NCBI RefSeq assembly: GCF_022760175.1
Contig: NZ_CP094326.1
Span: 1,910,804-1,974,803 of the forward strand
Length of the DNA stretch: 64,000 nucleotides
DNA from: Zhouia spongiae
GTDB taxonomy: Bacteria > Bacteroidota > Bacteroidia > Flavobacteriales > Flavobacteriaceae
Direction of reading: 5' to 3'
The stretch's first letter is position 1. Every line of letters begins with the position of its first letter. Positions 25,894 to 35,333 of the stretch are shown piece after piece. A model generated the notes under the pieces. That model was given only the letters and a program-made list of their open reading frames with translations. It had not been told where the DNA came from and searched no databases. The translations under genes were made by a program, and so were the position numbers.

Positions 25894-27620
25894 CATTGTG
25901 CCTGTTGCACAAGTTAGCAAAAAATTGACATAGGGTTGATATTATCTTTTGATAAGAGGCTTACCTTGTAGTTATGCAAGGAAAAAAGAAGTATCAGGAG
26001 AAGTTGTTCAATCAGTTTCAGTTAAGTGAGCGCGTACCTATAGACAATTTCTATCGGCGGTTAAAAGAGGTGTTGGATTTAGATTACTTATACCCACTTA
26101 CCAAACGATATTATGGTAGTAGCGGACAAAAGAGCATCGACCCGGTGGTGTTCTTTAAACTTTGTTTGGTAGGTTATTTAGAAAACATTATCAGTGATCG
26201 AAAGCTCATAACGCATTGCAGTATGCGATTGGATATTTTGTTCTTTTTGGATTATGATATCGATGAAGAACTTCCCTGGCATTCTACCATTAGCCGCACC
26301 CGTCAGTTATTTCCTGAGGCTGTATTTGAAGAGGTCTTTACCAAGGTGTTTGAACTATGTGTATCGGTCGGGATGTTCAGTGGCCATACTCAGGCTATCG
26401 ATAGCGCCCCTGTAAAAGCCAATGCTTCTATGGATAGTTTGGAACTGAAAGTTCCTGAAGCCGATTTAGAAACGCATCTTCGAGAAATTCGTCACATTAG
26501 TAAAGGTGATAAAGACAAACCACTACGTCAAGCCAAAGGGAATAAAGCAGACAAAGATCAGCAAACCTTATCGGCCAGTAAAAAGGAGCTACAGGGCATA
26601 AAGAGCAGGAACAGTAAATGGGCAAAAGATCAGGATCAGCGCCCGGGAGCAGGCAATAAAGGCTCGAGATATACCAGCAACAAAACCCATTACAGTCCTA
26701 CCGATCCCGATGCCCGTATCAGTGTAAAACCGGGCAAGGCCAGGAAACTCAATTACCTATCTCAATTAACCGTAGACACCTCCAATCATGTGATAACCGA
26801 TATTAAAGCTTATCATGCCGATGGCAAAGACAACCAACAACTGCCAGACATAGTGAAAAGGGTACAACGCCGATTGTGGAACTCAGGACTGCTATGGGAG
26901 AACTGTGTAGCCGATACAGGATATAGCAGTGGGGAGAACTATGCCTTTTTAGAAAAGAATCAGATCAAGAGTTTTATCCCTCCCCATGGTACTTACAAAG
27001 GAGGGCCGGCAGGATTTACATATATTGAGGCAGGCAACTATTGGTTATGCCCTCAGGGCAAGAAAGTTACTTTCCGCAAACAAAAATTAGAGAAAGGGAC
27101 TCTAAAAGATCAGTACTTTACCAAACGGAGTGATTGTAAAGGCTGCCCGATAAAACAACAATGTATTGGTAAAAGTTATGAGAAACGCATAAACATTACT
27201 GCTTATCGCAAAGAATACGAACGTAATATAGCAAGAGTGAATAGTCCGCAGGGACGGTATATGAAAGCCAAGCGGCAAAGCACGGTAGAACCGGTGTTTG
27301 GAACATTAACACAGTTTATGGGACTTAGAAAAGTGAATACCCTAGGCATTAAGCAGGCAAACAAATGTATGCAGCTCTCGGCCATAGCCTACAACTTGAA
27401 GAAGTACCTGAAATTCATTGAAAACCACACAAAAAGTGGAGCAGCAAGTATGCAAAGTATTTACTTTTCTTTAAAAGCTATCATACAATACATTTTACGC
27501 CTTTTTAAGCCTTTCAATTTTAGTTTACAGCTAAACTATACCACAAAATAAAAGCCCATAAAAGGGCTTATTTGTATCTTGTTTTTATATAATTAGTGGG
27601 TTGTGCAACATCTACCATCT
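25894..27620 (+). mobile_element. IS1182-like element, full copy 1
   Basis: About 1.73 kb. Imperfect inverted ends share GTTGCACAA. One ORF fills it, and a hairpin AAGCCC-ATAAAA-GGGCTT follows the stop, with T-rich flanks on both strands. I cannot define a target duplication with confidence. Confidence 0.85.
25974..27551 (+). CDS. IS1182-family-like DDE transposase, copy 1
   Basis: 525 aa. An N-terminal DUF772-type domain (YYGSSGQKSIDPVVFFKLCLVGYL, then LPWHSTISRTR) leads into a DDE catalytic domain with D143 (AIDSAPVKAN), D314 (VADTGYSSGE) and E439 (STVEPVFG). A long basic insert lies between the first two acids, and a Cys cluster (C359, C388, C391, C397) precedes the last. It is transcribed opposite to the cassette genes. 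This copy has the VPIDN/DYLYPL 5' variant, GMFSG and CPQGKK. Confidence 0.9.
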   Translation: MQGKKKYQEKLFNQFQLSERVPIDNFYRRLKEVLDLDYLYPLTKRYYGSSGQKSIDPVVFFKLCLVGYLENIISDRKLITHCSMRLDILFFLDYDIDEELPWHSTISRTRQLFPEAVFEEVFTKVFELCVSVGMFSGHTQAIDSAPVKANASMDSLELKVPEADLETHLREIRHISKGDKDKPLRQAKGNKADKDQQTLSASKKELQGIKSRNSKWAKDQDQRPGAGNKGSRYTSNKTHYSPTDPDARISVKPGKARKLNYLSQLTVDTSNHVITDIKAYHADGKDNQQLPDIVKRVQRRLWNSGLLWENCVADTGYSSGENYAFLEKNQIKSFIPPHGTYKGGPAGFTYIEAGNYWLCPQGKKVTFRKQKLEKGTLKDQYFTKRSDCKGCPIKQQCIGKSYEKRINITAYRKEYERNIARVNSPQGRYMKAKRQSTVEPVFGTLTQFMGLRKVNTLGIKQANKCMQLSAIAYNLKKYLKFIENHTKSGAASMQSIYFSLKAIIQYILRLFKPFNFSLQLNYTTK

Positions 27621-27633
27621 TTGTTAGGCAACG

Positions 27634-28320
27634 TTATTTTTTATTAATAAATTCATTCGATTGAGCAATCACAAGTGGTTTCAAAGCTCCGTGATATTCC
27701 ATTGTACACAAAAATCCAATAGCGTCTTCAATATTTTCTCCGTCATAAAACATATCATCCTCTCCTGGAATCATTGCCTTAAGTTTATATTTAAAGACAG
27801 TAGGATGTCCAATATGGCTCCAATCAGTTTCGAAGTCAATAAATTCTCGGAAATACCCATTTACTTTTTGTAGTTTCTCGTTTTCTTCGTCTCCTTCTGC
27901 AATTATTTTAATTTGATATTCATCTGATATTTGCTGCCCATATTTTGCATAAAATAACCCCTTGAAATTTTTAATGTGTAATTTTTCAATGTCGTTATAA
28001 CTGAAACTAACTTCAAAAGATTTTCCTTCATCAATACTGAAAACTCTTTCTTTCCAATTACTTCTTCTCATTATTGAACGTACAGCTTTAGCCGTCATTT
28101 CATTTTTCAAATCATCATTTTCATTTAAAACTCCAATAGCGTCTCTTATCTCTTGGTCAATTTTCGAATAAAGTCCAATGTTGCAATCATAACAAGCAGG
28201 AACTGTCAATAAATTAACTTTGTATTCTGGCGGATATGTACTAAATAAATTCTTGGCAGGAATATGTTCAACGTGGTTAGTTTCGTCTGTCAATTCAATT
28301 CCGCAATTGTAACAATTCAT
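27634..28320 (-). CDS. HNH-type nuclease-like protein
   Basis: 228 aa. The first 60 residues look like a zinc-bound HNH core: CYNCGIELTDETNHVEHIPAKN, then VPACYDCN, i.e. two CxxC knuckles around the His-rich segment, with HVEHIP in place of the usual D/E-H-x-x-P. The C-terminal 160 residues are unfamiliar. It may be a DNA endonuclease or a non-catalytic HNH-fold protein. It is the sole gene of its cassette. A defence role is possible but unsupported. Confidence 0.65.
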   Translation of the reverse strand: MNCYNCGIELTDETNHVEHIPAKNLFSTYPPEYKVNLLTVPACYDCNIGLYSKIDQEIRDAIGVLNENDDLKNEMTAKAVRSIMRRSNWKERVFSIDEGKSFEVSFSYNDIEKLHIKNFKGLFYAKYGQQISDEYQIKIIAEGDEENEKLQKVNGYFREFIDFETDWSHIGHPTVFKYKLKAMIPGEDDMFYDGENIEDAIGFLCTMEYHGALKPLVIAQSNEFINKK

Positions 28321-28339
28321 ACTGTTTGGTTTTAATGTT

Positions 28340-28472
28340 GCCTAACGGTTTAGTATAACGTTTCGTTGCGGAGAAATCATTATTGATTAGTCCGCTGATT
28401 GTAAATATAGAAAATATGCGTGATTTTTCCACGGGAAAAATCGCGGCAATGAACGGTATGCATTGTTAGCAT
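28340..28472 (-). other. Intact attC site (133 bp)
   Basis: On the minus strand the inverse core ATGCTAAC (28465-28472) pairs with the opening GTTAGCAT at 28775. GCATACCGTTCATTGC pairs with GCAACGAAACGTTATAC, with a second inner pairing around the GATTTTTCC / GGAGAAATC segment. The site ends CCGTTAGGC, the opening of the HNH cassette. No IS is present. The same subfamily occurs at 47.85 and 41.49 kb. Confidence 0.9.
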
Positions 28473-28781
28473 TTGTAGCGACCCATCCGAGTAAGTACGA
28501 GCAGTAACCGTTCCGAGTCAAATCCAATCTAAATTTTGTCGGTTAGGAGCGAAATTATTATGTAGTCAAAAGGATAATTTTAAAATCCGTTTAATTTTGG
28601 CAGATCAGTTCAATTATAGATCCGTTTTTAGTCGTTGTCAAGTCCGCAAACTTGCTCAAAAATCCGTTGCTACATTTTTTAGTCACATATGAGTGATAAA
28701 TCCGCGTTTTGTCAAAACTAAATGTTTAATCTATGGATGAATGATCCAATGGAATTCAAGTCCGGAGCTATACATGCTAAC
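28465..28781. other. Gene-less integron cassette 2
   Basis: A unit of about 315 bp bounded by matched core sites but with no reading frame over about 25 codons. Its first about 60 bp (CTCCGGACTTGA.TTCCATTGGA and TTAAACATT.AG.TTTGAC) and last about 35 bp match the other gene-less cassette at 47.98-48.31 kb. The middle differs. It may carry a promoter or RNA, or be a decayed gene. Confidence 0.75.
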
Positions 28782-28893
28782 GTATTAGGCTATGAGTGGT
28801 TGCGTTTTAGGTTCGTGATTTATCCGCTTGTGGTAAAGATTAAAAGTAAGAAAAATTCTTCTTGTTAACCATCACAAGCAATTACTTATAGCC

Positions 28894-30614
28894 ATTGTGC
28901 CTGTTGCACAAGTTAGCAAAAAATTGACATAGGGTTGATATTTTCCTCTCACAAGACGCTTACCTTGTAGTTATGCAAGGCAAAAAACAATATCAGGAAA
29001 AGTTATTCAACCAGTTTCAGTTAAGTGAACGCGTACCCAAAGACAATTTCTACCGCCGGTTAAAAGAGGTGTTGGACTTAGAATATTTGTATTCGTTTAC
29101 CAAAGGATATTACGGTAGTAGCGGACAAAAGAGCATCGACCCGGTGGTGTTCTTTAAACTTTGTTTGGTAGGTTATTTAGAAAACATTATCAGTGATCGA
29201 AAGCTCATAACGCATTGCAGTATGCGATTGGATATTTTGTTCTTTTTGGATTATGATATCGATGAAGAACTGCCATGGCATTCTACCATTAGCCGCACCC
29301 GTCAGTTATTTCCTGAGTCAGTGTTTGAAGAGGTCTTTACCAAGGTGTTTGAACTATGTGTATCGATCGGGATGGTCAGTGGCCATACTCAGGCTATCGA
29401 TAGCGCCCCTGTAAAAGCCAATGCTTCTATGGATAGTTTGGAACTGAAAGTTCCTGAAGCCGATTTAGAAACGCATCTTCGAGAAATTCGTCACATTAGT
29501 AAAGGTGATAAAGACAAACCACTACGTCAAGCCAAAGGGAATAAAGCAGACAAAGATCAGCAAACCTTATCGGCCAGTAAAAAGGAGCTACAGGGCATAA
29601 AGAGCAGGAACAGTAAATGGGCAAAAGATCAGGATCAGCGTCCGGGAGCAGGCAATAAAGGCTCGAGATATACCAGCAACAAAACCCATTACAGTCCTAC
29701 CGATCCCGATGCCCGTATCAGTGTCAAACCGGGCAAGGCCAGGAAACTCAATTACCTATCTCAATTAACAGTAGATACCTCCAATCATGTGATAACCGAT
29801 ATCAAAGCTTACCATGCCGATGGCAAAGACAACCAACAACTGCCCGACATAGTGAAAAGGGTACAACGCCGATTGTGGAACTCAGGACTGCTATGGGAGA
29901 ACTGTGTAGCCGATACAGGATATAGCAGTGGGGAGAACTATGCCTTTTTAGAAAAGAATCAGATCAAGAGTTTTATCCCTCCCCATGGTACTTACAAAGG
30001 AGGGCCGGGAGGATTTACATATATTGAGGCAGGCAGCTATTGGTTATGCCCTCAGGGCAAGAAAGTTACTTTCCGCAAACAAAAATTAGAGAAAGGGACT
30101 CTAAAAGATCAGTACTTTACCAAACGGAGTGATTGTAAAGGCTGCCCGATAAAACAACAATGTATTGGTAAAAGTTATGAGAAACGCATAAACATTACTG
30201 CTTATCGCAAAGAATACGAACGTAATATAGTAAGAGTGAATAGTCCGCAGGGACGGTATATGAAAGCCAAGCGGCAAAGTACCGTAGAACCGGTGTTTGG
30301 AACATTAACACAGTTTATGGGACTTAGAAAAGTGAATACCCTAGGCATTAAACAGGCTAATAAATGTATGCAGCTCTCGGCCATTGCCTACATGAAGAAG
30401 TACCTGAAATTCATTGAAAACCACACAAAAAGAGGAGTAGCAAGCATGCAAAGTATTTACTTTTCTTTAAAAGTTATCATACAACACATTTTACGCCTTT
30501 TTAAGCCTTTCAATTTTAGTTTACAGCTAAACTATACCACAAAATAAAAGCCCATAAAAGGGCTTATTTGTATCTTGTTTTTAGAAAATTAAGGGCTTGT
30601 GCAACGGCTACCAT
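28894..30614 (+). mobile_element. IS1182-like element, full copy 2
   Basis: Same ends and organisation as copy 1. The 5' flank (TTTTCCTCTCACAAGACGC) is the variant shared with the MITE at 24.8 kb, not with the other full copies. Confidence 0.85.
28973..30547 (+). CDS. IS1182-family-like transposase, copy 2
   Basis: 524 aa: a three-base in-frame loss near the C-terminus turns AYNLKKYL into AYMKKYL. The catalytic D, D and E are kept. Other differences are KEYLYSFTKGYYG-type changes near residues 38-47 and SIGMVSG. The middle block (ADLETHLREIRHISKGD) is the type found in copy 1. Confidence 0.9.
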   Translation: MQGKKQYQEKLFNQFQLSERVPKDNFYRRLKEVLDLEYLYSFTKGYYGSSGQKSIDPVVFFKLCLVGYLENIISDRKLITHCSMRLDILFFLDYDIDEELPWHSTISRTRQLFPESVFEEVFTKVFELCVSIGMVSGHTQAIDSAPVKANASMDSLELKVPEADLETHLREIRHISKGDKDKPLRQAKGNKADKDQQTLSASKKELQGIKSRNSKWAKDQDQRPGAGNKGSRYTSNKTHYSPTDPDARISVKPGKARKLNYLSQLTVDTSNHVITDIKAYHADGKDNQQLPDIVKRVQRRLWNSGLLWENCVADTGYSSGENYAFLEKNQIKSFIPPHGTYKGGPGGFTYIEAGSYWLCPQGKKVTFRKQKLEKGTLKDQYFTKRSDCKGCPIKQQCIGKSYEKRINITAYRKEYERNIVRVNSPQGRYMKAKRQSTVEPVFGTLTQFMGLRKVNTLGIKQANKCMQLSAIAYMKKYLKFIENHTKRGVASMQSIYFSLKVIIQHILRLFKPFNFSLQLNYTTK

Positions 30615-30629
30615 TGTTACAAAACGTTT

Positions 30630-31247
30630 TTAATATTTAGGGCTTACCTTTTTCATTGTCAAAATCACATATTCAGCAACTTTAGGATTATCTTGAAAAA
30701 TATGTAATGAGTTTGATAAATTCAGATTGTTGGTAAAAGCTTCTCCTGTTCCGCCAAAAGAGCCTCTGATATAATATATTTCACCGTCTTTTGCATTGAT
30801 TTCAATAATGTCCTTTTTAGAGTTTTTTTGATTGTATTTATGTACTTCTCCAGCTTTTACTTTGTGTAGATAATAACTATGAGTTTTGATGTTAATAAAA
30901 GGCATTCCATTATATTCCACTTTACAAGCTAATGCAGAACCTGTATAAACATAAGGTCTATAAAAATAAACGTGGGCATAACCAGACTCTGGTTTTTCAA
31001 TTTCAATGTTTAATGGGTTTTGAATTATTGATGCGTCAGCAAAATGTACATCTGCAAATTTGAATATATTTTTTTTCTTTTTTCCTTTTTCACCTTTTAT
31101 AATGTAGCTTACTTTTTTATTTTTTAATTCGAGAATTTTACAATAAATGGTATCATTTTGAACGGTAACTAAATAATCCGAATCATTTGATTGAGAATAA
31201 GTCCAAGCGGAAATTAAAATCAGAGTAAGAGTAATTATTTTTTTCAT
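30630..31247 (-). CDS. Secreted DUF2846-like protein
   Basis: About 205 aa from the ATG at 31247 (the frame upstream runs into the attC). A signal peptide ends at WTYSQ. After a short beta segment comes the DUF2846-type block AHVYFYRPYVYTGSALACKVEYNG and later SYYLHKVKAGEV and IYYIRGSFG. The family is of unknown function and is usually periplasmic or lipoprotein. Sole gene of its cassette. Confidence 0.7.
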   Translation of the reverse strand: MKKIITLTLILISAWTYSQSNDSDYLVTVQNDTIYCKILELKNKKVSYIIKGEKGKKKKNIFKFADVHFADASIIQNPLNIEIEKPESGYAHVYFYRPYVYTGSALACKVEYNGMPFINIKTHSYYLHKVKAGEVHKYNQKNSKKDIIEINAKDGEIYYIRGSFGGTGEAFTNNLNLSNSLHIFQDNPKVAEYVILTMKKVSPKY

Positions 31248-31277
31248 TCTTCTATAGTTAAATATTTGGTTTAAATG

Positions 31278-31410
31278 TTTTGTAACGATCACGTATATGA
31301 AAAGTAGGCGGTTACGAAGCACCAAATTTTGCTTAAGCACAAAGCTTGAAACGAGCTAAAACCCTTGATTTTACTACTATATTGCCTGTTTTTTATATAC
31401 ATTGTTGTGC
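31278..31410 (-). other. Intact attC site (about 130 bp)
   Basis: Minus strand: inverse core CGCACAAC, then AATGTATATAAAAAACAGGC pairing with GCCTACTTTTCATATACGTG, ending GATCGTTAC. IS-free. The inverse core pairs with the opening of the three-gene cassette at 34351. Confidence 0.85.
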
Positions 31411-31435
31411 GTTCATATTTATTTTTATGTTTACA

Positions 31436-32004
31436 TTATACAATGTTCAGTTTATATTTATAAAGTAAACCTTCAAGTTGTAATGCAGAAAACTTTGCAT
31501 TTTTCATTTTGTTAAATTCGGGGTCTATGGCAAAATTCAAAGCGCTGCTAAAATCAACTCTCTCAAGATTAGTGCTTGAGAATATAGCGCCTGTCAAATC
31601 AGATTCTTTGAATATGGATGATGTCAAATCCGATTCAGAGAAATCAACTTCTTTGAGAGAGCATTCTAAAAAGTGTATTTTTTTTAGTTTTGTTCCAAAA
31701 AATGTGCAATAGTCCATAATGCAATTGTTAAACCTAAAAGAAAACATAAGTTTATTACATCTAGTAAAATTAACTCCAAGAATTTTACATCTTATAAAGG
31801 TGATATTTCTAAATCCAACGCCCTCTATTTCTGCCATTGTTGAAAAATACAATCTTCAAAAATATTACCTCTCAAGTCGCTTTTTGTAAAGTTGCACCTT
31901 ACAAAATTACAATGAAAAAACTCTCTATTTCTCAATGTTTTGCCAGAATAGTTGATATTCTTAAATTCTTTGTTTTCGTGTATAGTTGTTAGTTGGTTTG
32001 ACAT
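31436..32004 (-). pseudogene. Pentapeptide-repeat protein, frameshifted
   Basis: Two overlapping frames together make one pentapeptide-repeat protein of about 185 aa. Frame one starts MSNQLTTIHE at 32004 and carries REFFHCNFVRCNFTKSDLRGNIFEDCIF before a stop at 31825. Frame two contains GVGFRNITFIRCKILGVNF through SDLTSSIFKESDLTGAIFSSTNLERVDFSS to 31436. The repeats with central Phe/Leu are typical of the family that includes Qnr. A single-base change near 31840 would restore one frame. It is likely inactive unless this is a sequencing error. Confidence 0.8.
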
Positions 32005-32015
32005 TTTTTTGTATG

Positions 32016-32561
32016 TTAATACGCTTGAATAAAATTAAACAATAATTCTTGTAAATTTTTTGCATTACCGTTTGCTTTTTTATACGCAACATTGTCTAGC
32101 TTCCAGCCATTTTCGTTTAATAGTGTAATCTTATCAGTCCATACAGTTTCAAACATGTCATTAGAAAATTTAACTAGTACAGTAGCTTTGTTTCCTTGAA
32201 TTGATATTTTAAGAATTGAATAGGAGGTATATCCTTCACTAACACTTACAAAAACAGATCCTTCTAAAAGGTAAGGTTTTATATTGTTTTGTTCGTTTTT
32301 GGAAATGCTTTCTCTAGATTTTTTTTCAACCTCTTTAGCTTCTAAAATTAAGGCATATAGTTTTTTTGAAAAGACATTATCTTTTAGTTTACTATTTGTG
32401 TAAGGACTATTAGAGGCAAAGGGACTTTCAGGTTTGTATATTTGGTTGATTATATTTTTAATTTGAACTTCTTCCTTAGTCTTATTGCAGGATAGGAGGA
32501 ATACGAAAATGAATGTTACCATTAATAGGAATTTCCAGTTTGAATATTTGATTTTTTTCAT
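32016..32561 (-). CDS. Lipoprotein of unknown function
   Basis: 181 aa, signal peptide with lipobox LLSCNKTK. The remainder looks NTF2-like or DUF-type (IKNIINQIYKPESPFAS, then SVSEGYTSYSILKISIQGNKATVLVKF and WTDKITLLNENGWKLDNVAY). It could be a secreted SnoaL-like fold. It sits in one cassette between the MATE gene and the pentapeptide-repeat gene. Confidence 0.65.
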   Translation of the reverse strand: MKKIKYSNWKFLLMVTFIFVFLLSCNKTKEEVQIKNIINQIYKPESPFASNSPYTNSKLKDNVFSKKLYALILEAKEVEKKSRESISKNEQNNIKPYLLEGSVFVSVSEGYTSYSILKISIQGNKATVLVKFSNDMFETVWTDKITLLNENGWKLDNVAYKKANGNAKNLQELLFNFIQAY

Positions 32562-32789
32562 TTGTTTATTTTTTTAAGATTGATGATTATTGTTTTAATC
32601 ATAAGAAGTGTTAATTATCTCTTAAATGCCCATGGTGTGCTTTCATAATTATATTTCCTCGACTAATCGATTTGTTGTATATCACAAGACGTGCCAAAAT
32701 TGTTATTGGATTTTCTTTTAACAAAAAGGGGATGATATTTTTATGCGGTGTGGCTAGTGTAGTCAGTTGTTTTTTAATGTGAAGTATTT

Positions 32790-34145
32790 TTATATTTCAA
32801 TTGCTGATAGTTGTTTGTTTTTGTAAACTAAAAAATAAACTGAGAATATTAAGGTAAGTACTTCTGCTAACGGTAAAGCAATCCAAACACCGTTGATTCC
32901 TAAAAATTTCGATAACACAGTAACACCGAGTATAACAAATAAGATGCCTCTTAATACTGAAATAATAATAGAAGTTCTTGCATCTTCTAAGGAAGTAAAA
33001 AAACTCGTGGCTAATATATTTAATCCATTTACCAAGAAAACAAAAGAATAAATAGATAAACCTAGTGTAGCAATTCTAATAACTTTAGAATTACTGCTTT
33101 CAAAAAAAAGTTGGAGAATAGAACTTCCCCAAACTTGAACGATAGTTAAGAAAAGTAATCCGATAATAATATTAATTTTTACTGCAAATCTCAATATGGC
33201 TTTAACCCTATTGTAATTCTTAGCACCAAAATTATAGCTCAAAACAGGAACCAACCCCTCAGAAATTCCTATAAATATCAGTACACCAATTAGGTTAACA
33301 TAATTTATAGCTGTAAAAGCGGCAACTCCATCAGATCCAGAGAATTTAACGACTGTATAGTTGATGATTAAAACGGTAATTGCTGTACCCAGTTCTGAAA
33401 CACCTTCCGAAGAGCCATTGTATATTATTTTACCAAGTAAATTTTGTCTGAATTTGCCTTTGTACATTGCGTACTTTTGTTTTGGATTAAAGGAGATATA
33501 CCCAGAGATGATGAGTCCAATTGTAAATGATATACCTGTAGCCAAACTAGCCCCCATAACACCCAACTTTAAGAAAATCACAAAGACGGGGCTCAATATT
33601 AAGTTAATCAAAGTAGTTATTAACATGGAGGTCATAGAAAAATTTGGGTGACCAGTTGCTCTTAAAATAGATCCAGAATAAAATCCAAGCGTTATGGGGA
33701 TGATAAAAGGAAAAAGCCCATTTAAATAGCTTAAGGCAAAAGGAAGTAATTCTTTATTTGCTCCAAGTAATAAAGCAAAGTCCTTAGCATAAAAAAATAA
33801 GATTACCGTTATTACTGATGCTGTTACCAATAAAGCCCAAAAGCCCGTACTGATAGCGTCTTGTGATTTATTAATGTTGTTTTCTCCAGCACCAATACTC
33901 ACTATGGTTAGACTGCCAACTCCAATAACAAATGAAATGACAATTAGAATACTATAGAAAGGTAAAATAATGTTCACGCCCCCAAGCGCATCAGAACTAA
34001 GGTGTTTTCCTACAATTATTCCATCGATGATATTTTGAACCCCAAAAAATAAAAGAGCAATAACACTAGGGATAGCATATTTGACAAAGACTTCGCTAAT
34101 TGGACTTGTACCTAGAAGGTTTTTATTATCTAAGTTACTTTTCAT
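32790..34145 (-). CDS. MATE-family multidrug efflux transporter
   Basis: 451 aa, twelve hydrophobic helices in two halves, with the typical start GTSPISEVFVKYAIPSVIALL and IIDGIIVGKHLSSDALGG. The second half begins GSSEGVSELGTAITVL, with FTAINYVNLIGVLIFIGISEGLVPVLSYNFGAKNYNRV. These transporters export cationic drugs using Na+ or H+. In this cassette it stands first, with about 230 bp of gene-free DNA (32562-32789) before the lipoprotein gene. Confidence 0.9.
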   Translation of the reverse strand: MKSNLDNKNLLGTSPISEVFVKYAIPSVIALLFFGVQNIIDGIIVGKHLSSDALGGVNIILPFYSILIVISFVIGVGSLTIVSIGAGENNINKSQDAISTGFWALLVTASVITVILFFYAKDFALLLGANKELLPFALSYLNGLFPFIIPITLGFYSGSILRATGHPNFSMTSMLITTLINLILSPVFVIFLKLGVMGASLATGISFTIGLIISGYISFNPKQKYAMYKGKFRQNLLGKIIYNGSSEGVSELGTAITVLIINYTVVKFSGSDGVAAFTAINYVNLIGVLIFIGISEGLVPVLSYNFGAKNYNRVKAILRFAVKINIIIGLLFLTIVQVWGSSILQLFFESSNSKVIRIATLGLSIYSFVFLVNGLNILATSFFTSLEDARTSIIISVLRGILFVILGVTVLSKFLGINGVWIALPLAEVLTLIFSVYFLVYKNKQLSAIEI

Positions 34146-34350
34146 TATTTATGTGTAATACTGTAAGATTTTGTTGCTTATGTAGGCTGTAAATTTAGCA
34201 AAAAAGCGTTTTAAATGCCATAGATTTGTATAACTATTATAGATGTTATTTTTCGGTTTGCAAAGTTATGAATACCGTCTGATGGCTTTGTCGTTTTTGT
34301 ACATAATGTTTAAAATTATGTAGCCTTTATTCAGGACAGGTCATTATGAC

Positions 34351-34480
34351 GCACAACGTCCCGGCTAAGAAACGTAGGACTTTCAGAGCGATTATCTGTG
34401 CATCAAACCGAAGTTTGCTAAGTGAACGAACCTTTCAGAAAGCCTTGTCTGCCCTATGTTTTCTTAGCCATTGTTGGGCT
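34351..34480 (-). other. Intact attC site (130 bp)
   Basis: The clearest uninterrupted site. Minus strand: inverse core AAGCCCAAC, then AATGGCTAAGAAAACATAGGG pairing with CCTACGTTTCTTAGCCGG, then CGTTGTGCG. AGCCCAAC is the exact complement of the opening of the DUF2071 cassette at 35214. It shows what an IS-free site looks like: the position just after AACAATGG is where the IS lies in the others. Confidence 0.9.
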
Positions 34481-35201
34481 TAGTGTTTTTTATTCCTTTC
34501 AAACTTTTCCATTCGTGTTCAATGCTTTTCATTAGTAGTGCATTGTCAAATTTGACTGTCCCTTTCGGAAAAACTGTCTCGTTTTCGAAAAAACTAGACC
34601 TTACTTCTAAAACTGTTAATGGCTTCACTTTCCATTCATAAGTTTTCAATTCAAGTCCGTCAAATGTCTCTCCGATTTTGTCAGGCGAATAACCTACTGC
34701 ACCTTTCTCAAAAAAGTCCGATGCACAATCCAAACTGTCAAAAATGCTGTCATTGTTCCAATCAGTTGTCTCTTTGGCTTTTATTGATAGAAAAGTCTCA
34801 TCGTCACTTTTGAACTCCACAGAATAGCTTCCTTCTTTTTCGTCTACCGAGAATTCAGCAAGGTGATGAACACCTGGAAAAATTCGTCCACCTGCTAATG
34901 AGTTCAATTTTGATGAAGTGTCTCGCCTTGGAATGAAAACACCTTCTTTAGTTTCTCCGTTTTCAGTCCATTCAACAGCAATGCGATGAGCGCCATTCTC
35001 AGAAGATATCCCAACAGTTTTCGGAAGTCCTTTTGGTCGGATGTTTTTTAGTCTAATCAGGCAAATTCCAACAACACCTTTGTCATTTATAAGTTTTGGT
35101 CGAAATGGCTCAGGCAAATATTTAGTCAGCACGTATTTGTCAACTTGATAGTTGATTAAAATTCGTCTGTCTATTGTTCCTATTATTGTCGGAATTTTCA
35201 T
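34464..35201 (-). CDS. DUF2071-family protein
   Basis: 245 aa soluble protein matching the DUF2071 (YqjF-like) layout: DRRILINYQVDKYVLTKYLPEPFRPKL, GVVGICLIRLKNIRPKGLP and GYSPDKIGETFDGLELKTYEWKVKPL. It is related in fold to acetoacetate decarboxylase-like domains; function unknown. Sole gene of its cassette; the stop lies 11 bp from the inverse core. Confidence 0.8.
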   Translation of the reverse strand: MKIPTIIGTIDRRILINYQVDKYVLTKYLPEPFRPKLINDKGVVGICLIRLKNIRPKGLPKTVGISSENGAHRIAVEWTENGETKEGVFIPRRDTSSKLNSLAGGRIFPGVHHLAEFSVDEKEGSYSVEFKSDDETFLSIKAKETTDWNNDSIFDSLDCASDFFEKGAVGYSPDKIGETFDGLELKTYEWKVKPLTVLEVRSSFFENETVFPKGTVKFDNALLMKSIEHEWKSLKGIKNTKPNNG

Positions 35202-35333
35202 TTTTTCACATTAAGCCCAACGTATTAGGCTATGGGTATTTGCGTTTTAGTTTCGTGATTTATCCGCTTGTGGTAAAGATTAAAAGTAAGAAAAATTCTT
35301 CTTGTTAACCCTCACAAGCAATTATTTATAGCC

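Larger units (their letters stand above)
25773..27630 (-). other. attC site split by full IS1182-like copy 1
   Basis: The low end TGCCAACGGCTCGTATAACCG pairs its stem with CGGTTATAC at about 25887-25895. The inverse core TGCCTAAC (27623-27630) is the exact complement of the cassette opening at 28340. A full IS separates the inverse core from the stem. Confidence 0.85.
28775..30625 (-). other. attC site split by full IS1182-like copy 2
   Basis: Core TGCTAACGTATTAGGCTATGAG; stem partner CACAAGCAATTACTTATAGCC ends at about 28893. The inverse core GTTTTGTAAC (30616-30625) is the exact complement of the cassette opening at 31277. Confidence 0.85.

Noticed and set aside
27203-27385. 60 aa ORFs antisense to each transposase
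   Set aside because: Pure antisense shadows of the catalytic Glu region; conserved only because the transposases are.
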